Source: Sycon ciliatum
Taxonomy: Eukaryota > Porifera > Calcarea > Leucosolenida > Sycettidae
NCBI RefSeq assembly: GCF_964019385.1
Contig: NC_088645.1
Coordinates: 6,111,921 to 6,175,920, forward strand
Reading direction: 5' to 3'
Length of the DNA stretch: 64,000 bases
Shown piece after piece: positions 39,665-51,633 of the stretch. Position 1 is the stretch's first letter, and each line of letters opens with the position of its first letter. Made by a program: the position numbers and the translations under genes. The notes under the pieces are model-generated. The model did not search any database, had not been told where the DNA came from, and saw nothing but the letters and a program-made list of their open reading frames with translations.

Positions 39665-41589
39665 TCAGTTTCCTGTGCTGGGCAAGCGATGCATGGGGAA
39701 GTTGTTGCGCAGCTGTGTGTCGGGATGCGTCTTGTTCGTGCAACCGTGCATGATCTCCGATTCCCATTTCAGTGTTGTCACGCCCTGCGCAGTACGTGCA
39801 TACAGCGTGTGGCATGAGCGCACACAGTTAGACACACACACACAAACATGCATACACACGAAAGCACATGCGCAAACACACACACACACACATGCAGAAA
39901 AGCAGATGGAGTGATTCCCTGACGAGTAATGAGAAAGAACGAGACAAATGCACATAGTTGAACATGAATAACCTAATGATGCAAGCTGGCTACGGATCTC
40001 ACTTCTTTGGTGTGAAGCCTGGAGTTACGTCAAAATAGCTTGTTTCATATTTTCCACGTGGTGCAATCCAAGGAGTGGCGTGCATGAGCTGATCCTACTA
40101 CAGTACCGAAGAACGGGGGTGTGGGGAGGGGGGGGGGGGGTGTTCAGCCTCGTGTCCTAGGCTGTTCTTATTTTTAACTAGGGCTGCAACGGGTAGGGGT
40201 TTGGTCGGGTGACGAGTTCGGGTACTTCTATCCGGGTAGCATGGGTACCCTATCGGGTATTTTTTTGAATTTTTGACCCAGTTTGTACTATGAGCGTGCA
40301 CTGGCGCTACATAGGAAGTGTATAGTAAGCACGTAGCCATGCTGTTTACATGCACCGTTGCGAAAACACCGTACTCCAACTACCCGATCGGGTTCTCAGG
40401 AGCAAATTGCTACCCTACTACCCGATCGAATTACGGGTAGCACGGGTACCCTACTACTCGTTGACACCCCTGTTTTTAAGTACAGCAGTGTCTATGTGCA
40501 GTGGAGTCGCCGTGTGTATAACGGTATGCTGTGCTTGGTGAAATTCTAGCCTGTTCATTCTTCGACCCCGGACGGTACTGTGGCCGCACTGTCAGAGGTG
40601 CAGGCAGTGACTGGTTTATAGCCGTGCCAGGGAAGGAGGTACATGTGATTAACAGTTCTCCGTGACTGCAACGACACAACACCAGAGAGCCCAAGACTAA
40701 CTCAGGCCCGCCGGAGCCGGTCCGGCTCGTCAGGTTATCACCGGATCAACCGTTCGGCCACAAACACATGTTTCCTACTGTGGAGGGCATGTGTACCCGC
40801 CATAGCCTACACAAAGTACATGTATGAAAGGCCATGTTGCCAGACCCATACCTGCATGCCAACCATTCCGATTTGGCCGCCACCGTCCCGATATCGAGGG
40901 TGGTAATAGGCACCCAAAAGTGCATTTATCGCATGCCTCACGGCTAAATTTGTACACATTTTCGTACCAAGGTGATGTCACTGTCCCGATCTCAGGTTCG
41001 CATACTAGTAGGTTGGTAGGTGTGTGGACCAATCAAAACTGCGCCCGGCGGTCCTGTAACTTAGTAGAAAAACTTTTCGTTCTTAATTCCCTCCCCCACC
41101 TACCCACCCCACTGAACGAAAAAATATATATATAGACTTGACTGTTGACAGCTAGAATGGATTGATGTTTCAGCTATCAATATTTTTCATGAAGCTCTCC
41201 TTGACCCACCCACCCATGAACGAAACTTTTTCGTTTTGTGTATAAAAGATTGATAATTATGGACGGCCCCTTTACCTTGATAAATCCCACGACATTCTTG
41301 TAGTTCTGACCGTCGTCGCAGTACGCGCCGTAGATCTGTGAGATGCTGAATCCGCGCACCATCACATGACCCGACTCAGCGTGCTCGCCGATGGCAAAGT
41401 TCAGCGTGTCGTTGTAGTGGTGAACCTTGGTGCTGTGGATCGCCTGTAGACACACAGCAGTCAATTCACATAAATTCACATATATGTACACTTGTACACT
41501 TGTACAGTCACGTTGATAGCGATTATGTTAGGAGCTACTTGTACGTTTGTGTTTTCTTGTTTGTGTACATATACATGTATGTGTGTATG

Positions 41590-41636
<47 letters not shown>

Positions 41637-44600
41637 ATACATGTACGTGTTCATGCACACACGCACACACTCATACATGCACATACACCGTCACACACAC
41701 ACACATAGCCAAGGCCAAGCTGACATGCAGAGACTGACGCACGCAAGACGCACGCAAGACCCGGAGACCGCGGCAAAACAATGATCACTTCAGAAAACAA
41801 GCGGACAGAGAGGACCTGAACAAGTAGATGAGAACACAATACTAGTTCCAGCCTCAGGGGCGTCGGAAAGTATTTTAGCGTGGTACGGCCAACCATATGC
41901 TGTTGCTATTGAGCATTGAGAATGAGTGAGAATCGTTACCTTTGGTACACGTAAACCAGTCAATTTCGGGAAATCGTTATATTGCGCCTCGTTAGAATAG
42001 TGGCTTTTACAGTACTTGTTTGGGTTTGGGGTGGCTCCTCCGAAACATTTCTAAATATGGAGTCCAGATCAGTGGTTTTTATTGCTTCCAGGGAACCATG
42101 GGCATTGAGTGGAAGGGTCAATACCGCAGTGACCGTAGCGGGTCCGATGCCCCTCAGCCTAGATCAACCTACTTCAGCAGCCTACATCAGTACACGTGCA
42201 GTGTGAGCATACCTGGAGAAGGAACTGTGTGCCGTCGGGAATCTTGTACTGACGGAGGTCTTCATCCTGCAGGAACATGAAAACATGTAACATTACAAGA
42301 TAGGCACATTATAAGTCTACAATAGTAGCCATATATGGCAGCGCCGGCCGACTGTGCTGCCATAATATATGGCCCTTATTTCAAAAAGAGGAACAACCCT
42401 GGACTGTAGCGGACGTTGAAACTTAATTCCATTGAGAATTCAAGCAGCCACGGGGTGCTGGCCTTGCAGCCGCGAGCACTGTTGGCCTATTGTTTTACAG
42501 CGTGTACATGAACTACAATTAGGGGTGAAACGATTAGTTCGAATATTCGTGTATTCGTTCGAAAATTTCAAACTAGCGAGTATTCGAAATTTTGCACTCG
42601 ATCGTTTTTTTGGTTTTTTGTTTTGGTATTGGCATTCTATTTTTCAAAAACTTTCGTTGCATCGCTCGTCCACTGGTACATGGTATGCATGCGTTATGCA
42701 TGCCTTTGAGTCAGTATTTTATGACTTGGACGATGGGATCACCACGGCAAGTAACGTTAGTTATGAAAGTACTGATGAAAATCGTTACTTTTATTACACT
42801 TTGTACAAGACGTTGGCGACTTTTGTTCTATGTTCACAGATAATTTCTTCCCAATTGGTCGAGAACTCACAAATCTAGAGCTCTTGAATTTTGATAAAAT
42901 ACTCGAAATAATCGGATACTCGATCGAATATTATGAACGAGTGATCGATTGGTCAAAATAGATACTCGTTTCACCCCTAACTACAATGCATGTGCATGTA
43001 GGCGCTAAAAGCAGTTGAAGGGCGCCGGCCCCGGTCATCCCATCAGATTACAATCAGTCCAATGATATGACAGTAAGTGTGAGTTACAAAGTCTGAAGAA
43101 AAATGTTGAATGGTCTCTGCTGGGATGACGACTACACCATAGCTCAGTGGTTAGAGCATCGCTGGCTACAGGCGAGGGTCCCGGGTTCGAGTCCTGGTGG
43201 TGACAGTCAATTTTTTCCTTCAGACTTTTCCCGTTTGTGTCTTTCCCTCAAGCCAGTGAACACAACAGTAGGTAGAACTAAATGTAATGGTCAGACCCTG
43301 GAACAACCTCATCACCGTTGTTAGTACATGTGATGGTCAGACCCTGGAACAACCTATTACCGTTGTTGAACAGTGCCAGTCAGTGAAAGCAGGCGAATCA
43401 CCGAGGCACATTCAACGTGGATAGCGGCTGAGGGTATACATATGTAGGACTCAGTGACCAATCACGGTCCCCGTGACCAGTCAAACAGTCACAACCCCCC
43501 CCCCCCCCCCATGACCAGTCACAACTTAGTTTACCAGTCACAATGCCCCGTGACCAGACACAAGTCACCACACATGTACATGTGTAAAGTTAAATACGGA
43601 CAGCGGCCGAGGGGATAAACTATAAAGGGTCATTGGAACATGAGCCCATTCATCTGCACGGCTTAGCCCAACACAAGATAGATAGAGAGAGAGAGAGGGG
43701 AGGGGGGGGGGGGAGACTGAGCTGTGTTGCAACTCCAAGTTTCATGTTGTCACGATCATCTGGCTTACCCCAACAAACGTGTAGCGTCCGTCAGCACCTC
43801 CACTCTTCAGCGACGTCACAATTGCGTCATTGACTTGCGTCGACGTCATCTCACTGGTGATGCGAAAACCAACCTAAGACCACGCATGGACGTACCGAGG
43901 GTGCACAGCGATCAGTGGAGCAATGTCAGGGGCGTCGGATGGTATTGCACGATGTATGGTACGGCCATGAAGATGGGGGTCTGATGGCCGTCCCCCGGGG
44001 AAATGTTTTAGGAAAATTGGGCCCAAATAGCCAATATTTCATTGCTTCAGAAATCACAGGATAAACTTATTGGTGCGGCTTTGGGCGCACCTGCCGCACC
44101 GATTCGGACGCCCCCTGAATGGGTATTTTCTGGCAAAACAACTACAGTGCATTTTCGTTAAGAGGAACGCTGACAAGACAAACCATGATCCTCCTTAAAG
44201 CCATTCAGTTCAACCCCTTCGCCACCGGATGTGCTATCACATACTGCTAACAGCCATGGCTTTGAATAATAATAAGTACCGTATCTGCTGGAGTATAACG
44301 CGCACCTGAGTACAATGCGCACCCCCATTTTTAAGCAATGTTTTGGCAATTCAAGGTATATGCGGAGAATAATGCGCAGCCTTGATTTGAGTGCAGTATT
44401 AAACATAAAGACAGTACTATAGTGCGACCATTGTCATAAAAAGTGCATTCAGATGGCTTGCGCAGGGTCAGAGGTGGCACACTTCGTAACAGTTTGATGC
44501 ATTGCCCTACTTTTCGAAGTACTATACATGCTCATTTTTTAAATATTCGGAGCATGGTGCGCACCAGCGATTTGGGGCCAGAAGTAGTACCTCCAAAGTG

Positions 44601-45699
44601 TGCACTGTACTCCGGCAAATACGGTATGTTTGTGTGTGTGTGGGGGGGGGGGGGGGGGCATGAAAAAGATAAAAGTCAATCTTGTGAATAAGGACCTCGG
44701 GTATAACAACAACTTGCGAATAACGGCTCAATCTTCAGACCTAGTGGCAGATGGCACGTATTCATCTAAAATGGCGGACGCCCACGCTGCATATATGGTA
44801 TGGGCGCACGTGAGCCACGCTGTGGGGACACTTGTTCGATTCCGCATACAAATGTATACAAATGCGTGGAAAAGAAGTTTCTCTAATCGCTGGAACTTGT
44901 GAGTTTCTTTCGATATAGACTACTGGTCTTCAAGGTATACAATAGTAGTGACCCAACGAAGTGGAATTTGCGGAATACAACGTTCGATACGGCTCAACAA
45001 GTCAAGAGTAAAGTGCGAATTTACTATGTACGCAAATGAGAAAACCTACTTGTTTCCCCGCAGCGCTAGTCACGTGCGCCTTCAGTGAATACGTGCCATT
45101 GTCTACATAGATTCAATGTCACGAATAACAGCACCTCATGAATAACGACACTTTATGAATAACAGTACTGTCTTCACACACGATCCAACTTCAAGGGCGT
45201 TTTTCGCAAGGTTGACTGCCTATTGGTATGTTTCAGAAATTTACGGACACCGCTATTGATAGAGGTCATGGTGGTGGAGACGTTATGCGAATGATGTCAT
45301 GGTGGTGGAGAGGTAAGGTTATGCGAATGACGTCATGATGGTGGGCCAGTACGCATGCAGTGGAACCCGGCTCATGGGAGTCATGGGGTAAAACCTGTCC
45401 AGGCGACCACTCAGATGAGGCGACCACCTGTCCCAGAAGACCACTGCAACCATGTACTAGGACTGGCAAGAATCAGGACCATGACTAATGCCCTTTTCTC
45501 TGGTAAACTGCGCTGAAGTTTACCCTAAATCCTAGGCTGTCCCATTCGGCTTGCTGCTAACACAACAGTTGCCTACTCTTACCAGGCAGCATGCGTTGCC
45601 GCATCCTCCGCACGAGTTGTGATCGCAGTCCGGAGGCACACAGCTCTGGACGGCGGCAAGCACGACCGCTAAGACCAGCACACTCAGCACACGAATCAT
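39665..45699 (-). CDS. Small secreted Cys-containing protein, complete, 5 exons, 187 aa
   Basis: Exons 45699-45583, 43873-43769, 42266-42213, 41443-41276 and 39784-39665 (TGA). Every intron is phase 0 with AG/GT borders, and lengths are 39, 35, 18, 56 and 39 codons plus stop. Residues 1-19 form a clear signal peptide (MIRVLSVLVLAVVLAAVQS), then a Cys cluster (CVPPDC..CGGCGNACCL, Cys 20-38). The middle contains a ADGRYTFVG-type strand, VHHYNDTLNFAI, and the block FSISQIYGAYCDDGQNY (124-140); the end has MHGC and RNNFP. There are eight Cys in all (20, 25, 30, 33, 37, 38, 134, 163), an even number that suits disulfides. No transmembrane segment follows the signal, so it is probably exported. I vaguely associate the GAYCD-GQNY block with small secreted proteins scattered in marine protists and basal animals, but cannot name the family or its role. 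Introns hold MITEs. Confidence 0.85.
40179..40472. mobile_element. hAT-like MITE with 8-bp target duplication
   Basis: Left TAGGGCTGCAACG, right CGTTGACACCCCTG. It is flanked by TTTTTAAC (40171-40178) and TTTTTAAG (40473-40480), a 7/8 match in length and position for a hAT duplication. The interior carries repeated cgggtaccctatcgggta motifs. It lies in intron 4 of the secreted-protein gene. Confidence 0.82.
41576..41704. repeat. (TG)n/(AC)n microsatellite
   Basis: A (TG)n run followed by (AC)n, which could fold back on itself. Intron 3 of the secreted-protein gene. Confidence 0.93.
41855..42154. mobile_element. hAT-like MITE carrying an inserted second MITE
   Basis: Outer ends CAGGGGCGTCGGA and TCCGATGCCCCT; CAGCCT occurs at both flanks. 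Inside, 41899-42014 is a 5'-truncated copy of the TACTGTAAAAGCCAT family (its end GGCTTTTACAGTA is intact), so that element landed inside the older one. It ends 59 bp from exon 42266-42213. Confidence 0.78.
42412..43068. mobile_element. MITE of the GTCGTGGACATGG family, split by a hAT MITE
   Basis: 42412-42519 and 42988-43068 together match the 29668-29838 and 6393-6577 copies (ggtgctggcc..gcagccg, then gcgccggccccggtcat). The two halves are separated by the 460-bp element at 42520-42979. Confidence 0.8.
42520..42979. mobile_element. hAT-type non-autonomous element, 460 bp
   Basis: Ends TAGGGGTGAAACGA and TCGTTTCACCCCTA are inverted. It is flanked by an exact 8-bp direct repeat ACTACAAT (42512-42519 and 42980-42987), the hAT signature. 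The interior is AT-rich with ttcgaatattcg-like inverted motifs. The ORF at 42432-42878 crosses its border and is not a gene. Confidence 0.9.
43133..43204 (+). tRNA. tRNA-like sequence, probably a SINE head or tRNA pseudogene
   Basis: A canonical A box (TAGCTCAGTGG, 43140-43150) and B box (GGTTCGAGTCC, 43184-43194) are present. The D stem (GCTC/GAGC), anticodon stem (TCGCT/GGCGA) and T stem (CCGGG/CCTGG) all pair. The acceptor stem has only five pairs and the anticodon loop GGCTACA lacks U33, so a working tRNA is unlikely. Downstream, tggtcagaccctggaacaac is duplicated at about 43291 and 43333. It lies in intron 1 of the secreted-protein gene. Confidence 0.7.
43927..44117. mobile_element. hAT-like MITE, CAGGGGCGTCGGA ends
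   Basis: Left CAGGGGCGTCGGATGG, right TTCGGACGCCCCCTG. It lies 54 bp upstream (coding sense) of exon 43873-43769. Confidence 0.82.
44277..44626. mobile_element. MITE with TACCGTATYTGCYGGAGTA ends
   Basis: Left TACCGTATCTGCTGGAGTAT, right TACTCCGGCAAATACGGTA. The interior has repeated aatgcgcac motifs on both arms. Similar in style to 54415-54605. Confidence 0.82.
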
Positions 45700-46240
45700 G
45701 ATTCAAATCAAGAATAATAATTATTATTGATCCAACAGTACTACTACTAGTCCACTAGTAGCTGTAGACAATAAATGGCCAGTGAAAGGACAGTGAAAGG
45801 TCTCCCAAGCAGATGATTTATGGTGACTGGAACGAAACGGAACGAAAACGGGCTGTACTGGCCTTGAATTGTTTTCAAACCGTTTACTGTACCAGGTTTA
45901 CACGAGAACCGCAAAGCGGCAAATCGTTTTGAACGGAAAACGGAAAACGGGCGATCAGGCTGGAGCACGTGCTGGCTTTTGTTTTTTTGTACGTGCTGGT
46001 GCATGTTTTTTTTGTTTTTTTTAATATTACAGGTACCCGGCCGGACCCGGTAGGTTCGAGAAGGACGTCGACTGGCGGACTGCCAACTGGTCGACGGCAA
46101 ATAACTATACATGATGTACGGTATGTATCGTAGTGTGATTATGCCGCCGTATGCCTACGTACGCCGGGGTACGTACGCCGTAGTCTTAGTGCCCGGTGTG
46201 GTACGTCCCTGGTTCTGTCACACTCGCTGCTAGAAGTTGA

Positions 46241-46271
<31 letters not shown>

Positions 46272-46979
46272 CGGTATCAAAACAAAACTTAGCAGCTAAT
46301 ACATGTAACCATGATCAACTGTAGTAATACTTTGTGACGACGTCAGCTCTCCTTCAGGTCGACGAGACGACATCTATCTGCTGACATGTCGACACACTGC
46401 ATGCACTGTGTGATGACACCAGCACCCGCCGCAGCTGATGGTCCCATGATCTTGGCAAGCGCGCATCGTGAATCAGCTGATTTGGCTGACATAATTATTG
46501 TTTTGCGCATCATGCACCCACGTCTTTTATCGTTTGCTCACGACAGCAGTGAACATTCTAGCACAAAGATTGACATGCATCATCCTGATATGATACATCA
46601 CCGGACTAGCACTCGCAGCTCTACTTATAAAAGTACTTTGAGTTTAAACCAGTTTGGTGAAAGGTGAAGGAGGACCCACCATGACTCTCAGGAGCAGTGC
46701 TCCAGCAGGCTCTAATCCAGAGACCAGACGGATTGGAAACCCTGCCCATACGCACCCTCTAAAATGATCTAATCAGACAGTCAACCTGTTCAGCACAGCC
46801 ACTTCCAGTCCGCCCATAATCATAAGTATGCAGAGTGCGAACACAATCATAGTCATTGCTGCGTTCAGCCTGAATCGTGGGCACAGCCAAATCTGAGAGG
46901 TACTACAAGTAAAGTAGTGCATGTATAGCATAGAAAATGCATGGACCGGACTACCGGTGCATGTACAAGTGAGAAACTA
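45700..46979. other. Intergenic stretch, no gene recognised
   Basis: This is upstream of the secreted-protein start codon, so its promoter should lie here. A short (CTT)n run lies near 46239-46272. The 93-codon plus frame at 46386 has no recognisable motif. Confidence 0.45.
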
Positions 46980-48471
46980 TTTATTATTATTATTAAATTT
47001 TTGATAGGGCAATCCCCACAGGCCTAAGGCCTTTTGACAGGGTACCCTAAAAAATGAAGAACAGAATTACGGAAGGTATGCAAGGAAGAACTAGAGCGGA
47101 CCTCCGCTGGGAGGGCATTCCAGCGGTCAGAGCCAAGGAAAGTGACAGAAAATAAACCATAGCGACGTTTGGCTGTCGGAAGAGCAAGGGAAGAGGACAC
47201 TTGAGAGCGGGTGTCTACCTCTATCATTCCCCACCCATTTCACCCAAAGAACATCCAAAAGTTCAAGACAGCAGCTTATCACCATCTCCTCAGAACGAAC
47301 TGGCACTGGGCCACTCATAGCATACGCGAGTAAGAGGGTACAGTGTCCTACCCTGCTTGGACATACATGTAATCTCTCCTCACGGGCAGCCTCCTCTTGA
47401 ATTTAAAAGTCTAACAGCGTTCACATCAATACTCAACTTATTCTTTTGCTCACTGAGCAATACAATCTTTCCATTTTCTTTCTTCTGTTTTCTTTTTCAA
47501 TTTAATCCTCCCCACCCAATATCCCTTTGGTGCGTCCATGGAGCTATGAAGCCGAGACCTCTGGTCGGCGGAGCTTAATGGGCCCCACCACCACACTCCA
47601 TCATTCACCCCAGTGTCTGGAGATATGTGGATTTTGTAGAGAAAAAAAAAAAAAAAACTAGTGCAGGTAGAATTAGAGCGGAGACAGAAACAGTTAGCAA
47701 CAAAGACACTAGCCAGATCATGAAGCGCACGGTACGTTAGAACGTACAGCTTGAATTGGTACCTAACAGACAAGGGAATGATATGGTAGCGGGCAAGAAC
47801 AAGGGAGACATCAGATAGGCGGGGCATGCAAAATACAATACGCAGCGCTCTATTGCTAAGTCGGACAACACGGTCATGGAGGGAGGCAGAAAGGCAGTGA
47901 GCAAAGGAATTAGACCCATACTCAAGTATGGACTGAATGGAACAGATGTAGAAAGCCCTCTTAGCATCGATCGTTAAATGGTCTCGGACCTTTCTAAACA
48001 TTCCTAACTTACAGCCTATTTTACGTTCTAATTGTGCAATGTGAACCCCAAAGGAGAGATGTTCGTCAAGAACTATACCGAGGTATTTCACGTGTGCACT
48101 AGGGGTGATGGTGACATCTTCAATCTGTACGTTGACATCGGGGTCAAGAGGTTTCGACTTTGGCCTGAACACAACAAGCTGGGTTTTCGAGGAGTTCAAC
48201 ATAAGACCTCTCGTTGCCAAGAATTCCTTTACTTTGATGATGTCCTCTGTGAGGTCTTTGCATAAGTTCTGGACATTCTTCCCCGCCCTGTATAAAGACA
48301 CATCATCTGCGTATTGACGGGCTTTGCAGTGTTTGGGCACAGCGGGGAGTTTCCTCACGGACAAGTTAAATAGAAACGGCCCTAAAACAGAGCCTTGTGG
48401 AACGCCTCTGTTGCTTGTGTATGGTTGCCCTTGTTGAGTCTTAGTGACCACGCACTGCTGTCTGTTTGTAA
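46980..48471 (-). pseudogene. LINE Y, 3' half: RT catalytic core to tail
   Basis: A minus-strand reading from 48471 contains RGVPQGSVLGPFLF and the catalytic QYADDVSLY, then HVKYLGIVLD and ILEYGSN, all from a non-LTR reverse transcriptase. The C-terminal end at 47227-47024 (RRYGLFSVTF..SDRWNALP) is shifted in frame, and a (TAA)n tail lies at about 46982-46996. The coding sequence is interrupted by a poly-A insertion (47400-47657). Its N-terminal half is at 53016-54345, beyond insertion X. The CR1/Jockey-like clade assignment is tentative. Confidence 0.88.
47400..47657 (+). mobile_element. Poly-A-tailed insertion in LINE Y
   Basis: A sequence of about 260 bp ends in A16 on the plus strand, with pyrimidine-rich ttcttttgctc and ttttctttcttctg sections. 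It breaks the LINE Y frame right after its RSNSTCT residues. No target duplication found, so the left border is approximate. Confidence 0.5.
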
Positions 48472-48613
48472 TAATAATAATAATAATAAAACAGGTCGCG
48501 TAATGAAGCAGCATAACGATAGATGTGCAAAGTCATGATGCCTGGTCCGCTTCTGTCCTGGGTTCACTACCCCGTGCGTTGCAGCCGCGAGCAAAACCAG
48601 CTCAGGCTGAGAG

Positions 48614-50305
48614 TCACCTCCATGATTGCTTGTCCAAAGCGCGCATTCTGAGCCCACTCAGATCAGTCATGGTCTTCAGTGGCATGTCTCTGGCAGCTGT
48701 GCTTGCCTTGACTGCCGTGGCCAGGTTCGATTTCGGGCGTCCACGCACACCGGTGACATCTCGACGGAAGTAGTTGTCCATTGCCTGCTGTGGCGGGGCA
48801 TCTGAGGGCATCCTCAGAACATGACCCAACATCCGGAAACGGCGGACAGCAACGGTGTGCGAAAGTGGCTGTGTGTGTGCTCTGGAATATAGGTCTTTGT
48901 TGGAGATGATGGCGGGATACCTAATTCCGAACAAGTTCCGTAGTTGACGTCTATGGAAGGCGTTCAGCTTCTCCAGTGCAGCCTCTGTCAGTCCCCAGGT
49001 TTCGCAGTTGTATAACAGTGTTGGTAGGACGATGGCATTGTAGAGACGAAGCCTGGTTTCCTCGGATACAAGTTGACGTCGTATCCAGAGCGAATACATG
49101 CGGCCATACGATGTTGATGCTTGGTCCATTCGTCGGCTCAAGTCCTCCTCTTCCCCCAAGAGAGAGCCAAGTTGCTTCGATCTTCGCCATTCGGTGGTGG
49201 AGGCAGAGATGTGAAGCCACTCTGTTTTGCTGCTGTTAACGTTGAGTGACCAGTCACCCAGGCCGTCAGCTATCACGGGTAGGGAGTTGGCAAGCCATTG
49301 TCGCTCAGTCGAATAGAAGGAAATGTCATCGGCATATCCTGTTTCCTGTGGTATTGCTGCATCAGTGTCTGGCCGTGGTGGTAGTTTGCTTCGAGTCTCC
49401 CTCAGTGCTGCTTCCAGGTAGCAAACAAACAGAACCGGGCTCAGCCCATCACCCTGTGGTGTACCTAGCGTGCTAACAAACGCCTCCGCTGAAGTGGCAC
49501 CCACTTTCACAGAGAGTGTTGTACCATACAGCAAATGGTGAATCAGGCAAGCCTCGTCAGGTCCGGTAATCTCTGACATAACAGCAAGGAGCTTTGTGCG
49601 GCTAATGGTGTCGAATGCTTTCGACATGTCGAGGCCAAGGACGTGGCAATCCCACACGAAGTGGGTGGCCTTAGCCGAAATCCAGCGCTGTGTCCACACC
49701 ACATCGGCAGTGCCACGGCCAGGCCTGAAACCAGACGAAGTGGATCCAAGATAATGCGACACACGTGGTGTGATACGTTTGAGCACAACGAGTGAAATGA
49801 CCTTGCGCAGGGTGTTCAGCAATACAATCGGTCTCAGGTTTGCAACTGGTCCCCGCGCCTTGTTAGGTTTTGGTAACGGTATCAATATGCCTGGACCAAT
49901 AACACTACACAGGTGGTCGCCCCTGGTGATGCTGTTGTTGATCATGGTGGTGATGATCGGGGAGATGTACTCAGCACCGTATTCATGGTATTTGAGGAGT
50001 TCTGCGCATACACCATCCGGCCCACATGCTTTCTGATTTCGCAGTCGTCTCAAAGCCGCCTCTACTTCTTCGGTGGAAACGGGCGTCTCCAGTGTGTGCG
50101 GAGCTGGCGGTGGCAGCAGGTCATCAGAAGTGTTGAACTGCCCCTGATAGTGATCACGTATGCGAGATGCCTTTTCCTCATCGCGCATGAGGATGTGACC
50201 ATCAGCCGACTCGACGAAGAGCTGCTGCGGCTTGCCACGTTTGAGCTGGGAGGCTGCTATAAACATTTGCGCGGAGGTTGGAGCGCTCTCAACCGCCTCG
50301 GCAAT
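48614..50305 (-). pseudogene. LINE X reverse transcriptase
   Basis: A long minus frame from the right border of Z to the stop at 48614. It has ALRRLRNQKACGPDG, LRPIVLLNTLRKV, LDMSKAFDTI, TPQGDGLSPVLF, the catalytic ETGYADDISFY, then NCETWGLTE and RFRMLGHVLRMP. It covers a complete non-LTR RT domain with no stops. The preceding coding part continues at 51927-51634 beyond insertion Z, so the ORF is broken. Confidence 0.92.
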
Positions 50306-51633
50306 AGACCAATCCCGAAAAGATTGTCTGGGTTCGTGAAAGGGGGCACGCGTGCAAGCCAGCACGTGTGAAGTGCATCGTTTTGTATTCAGTTTGTGTG
50401 TGTCAGCTCATGGCGGAGGAGAGAGAGACTTTTGCTCGCCGAGCTGAAGCTAAAGGATTTGATGGAGTCCTGCCAGCAGCTAGTCAAAGGACCTTCGGTA
50501 CCTTAGGCAGACCCTGACGGAGTTTGGAGGCCAGCAAGCTCTCGGTGAGGAGAGAAACATTCGCGTGGCGATGGACTCTCCGTAAAAAATGCAAGCTACA
50601 TAGCGCCGACATACTGCAACAGGCCACGATTTCAGCTAACTAACTCGATCTGCCGCTTCACAAAGTTCAACTATTTACAAGTCCTGACTGTTGTAGTCTG
50701 AAGCTGGACTCTCATCGCCCACCTACAGGTAGCTTTTGGAGCTGATGGATTTCCCGACTTGGACTCCTTCCGCAAACTCTCGCAATATTACTACAGTGTA
50801 TGCTGTGTTTCCGCACGCTCGTGTCGACATGTCACCTATACTGTACATGTACCGGGTCGCGGAGGAGCTTGACGACCTCCGCTGACTCCAGGTTTCCGAA
50901 ATACTGCCGTCGTCTTCGTTGATGTTGCTGGTGACATTCTCCCCTTGCAGGACGTGCGCATAGTTGTCGTCTCGGGGGTAAAGACTATGTTGTCTTTCGA
51001 AATAGTTCTTCATCACGCTCGCGCGAATGATGTTTCTCATCATGAACTCGTTCCGACGGTGTGACACGGCGATGGTCTTTGGCGGGGCACTGGCTTGGCG
51101 AAAAAGATATCTTCTTGTACAATATAACACTGATCGGCTGCAGATGAGTACAGTCACTTCGTGGTTGGTCCTATAGGAGGGCAGCTGCCAGGAAAGAGGC
51201 AGAACTCATCGAAGACGAAGCGCTCGCAACAAACAATAGCACTCGAAATATCTCGTAAGATTTAGGGCCTATCGCTTTGAGCCACAGCGCTCACAGCCTT
51301 ACCTACTTCATCAAAGTGAGCTCTACATGTTCGTTGACCTCTTCACACTACACAGAAGAGCGAAACAAGGATTATGTCTTAGCATTTCAACTCCAACAGC
51401 AGACCATTACCAGTGCGAGAGAGAAATCTACAAAGGGCTTTGCTTTCTGTCGCATCGTCTCTCTTGCATGCAACTGACGAGAAAACCGTGTACTTACCCT
51501 CGCATTCACACGCGAACTATCAAACACGTCCTGTGCCGCATGCTGATCAGGTAGTGCCATGTATGTATTGTATAGTGTACTCTCAGTTGACATGCCCCCT
51601 TTCGAACCCAGACAATCTTTTCGGGATTGGTCT
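50306..51633. mobile_element. Element Z, 1.33 kb with about 43-bp inverted repeats
   Basis: The left end AGACCAATCCCGAAAAGATT (50306) matches the reverse complement of the right end (51633) for about 43 bp with a 2-bp indel. Removing it restores the LINE X frame across LDR-I-AEAV if a 2-bp AT duplication is removed, or if insertion was between A and T with no duplication. Internal frames (minus 50723-51157, plus 51277-51477) match nothing I know, so it is probably non-autonomous. Confidence 0.85.

Noticed and set aside
42432-42878. 148-codon plus frame
   Set aside because: Crosses the border of the hAT MITE at 42520 and has no motif; it is MITE sequence.
43133-43204. Functional tRNA (CTA anticodon)
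   Set aside because: No U33, two mismatches in the acceptor stem, and an amber anticodon by position; a tRNA-derived repeat is more likely.
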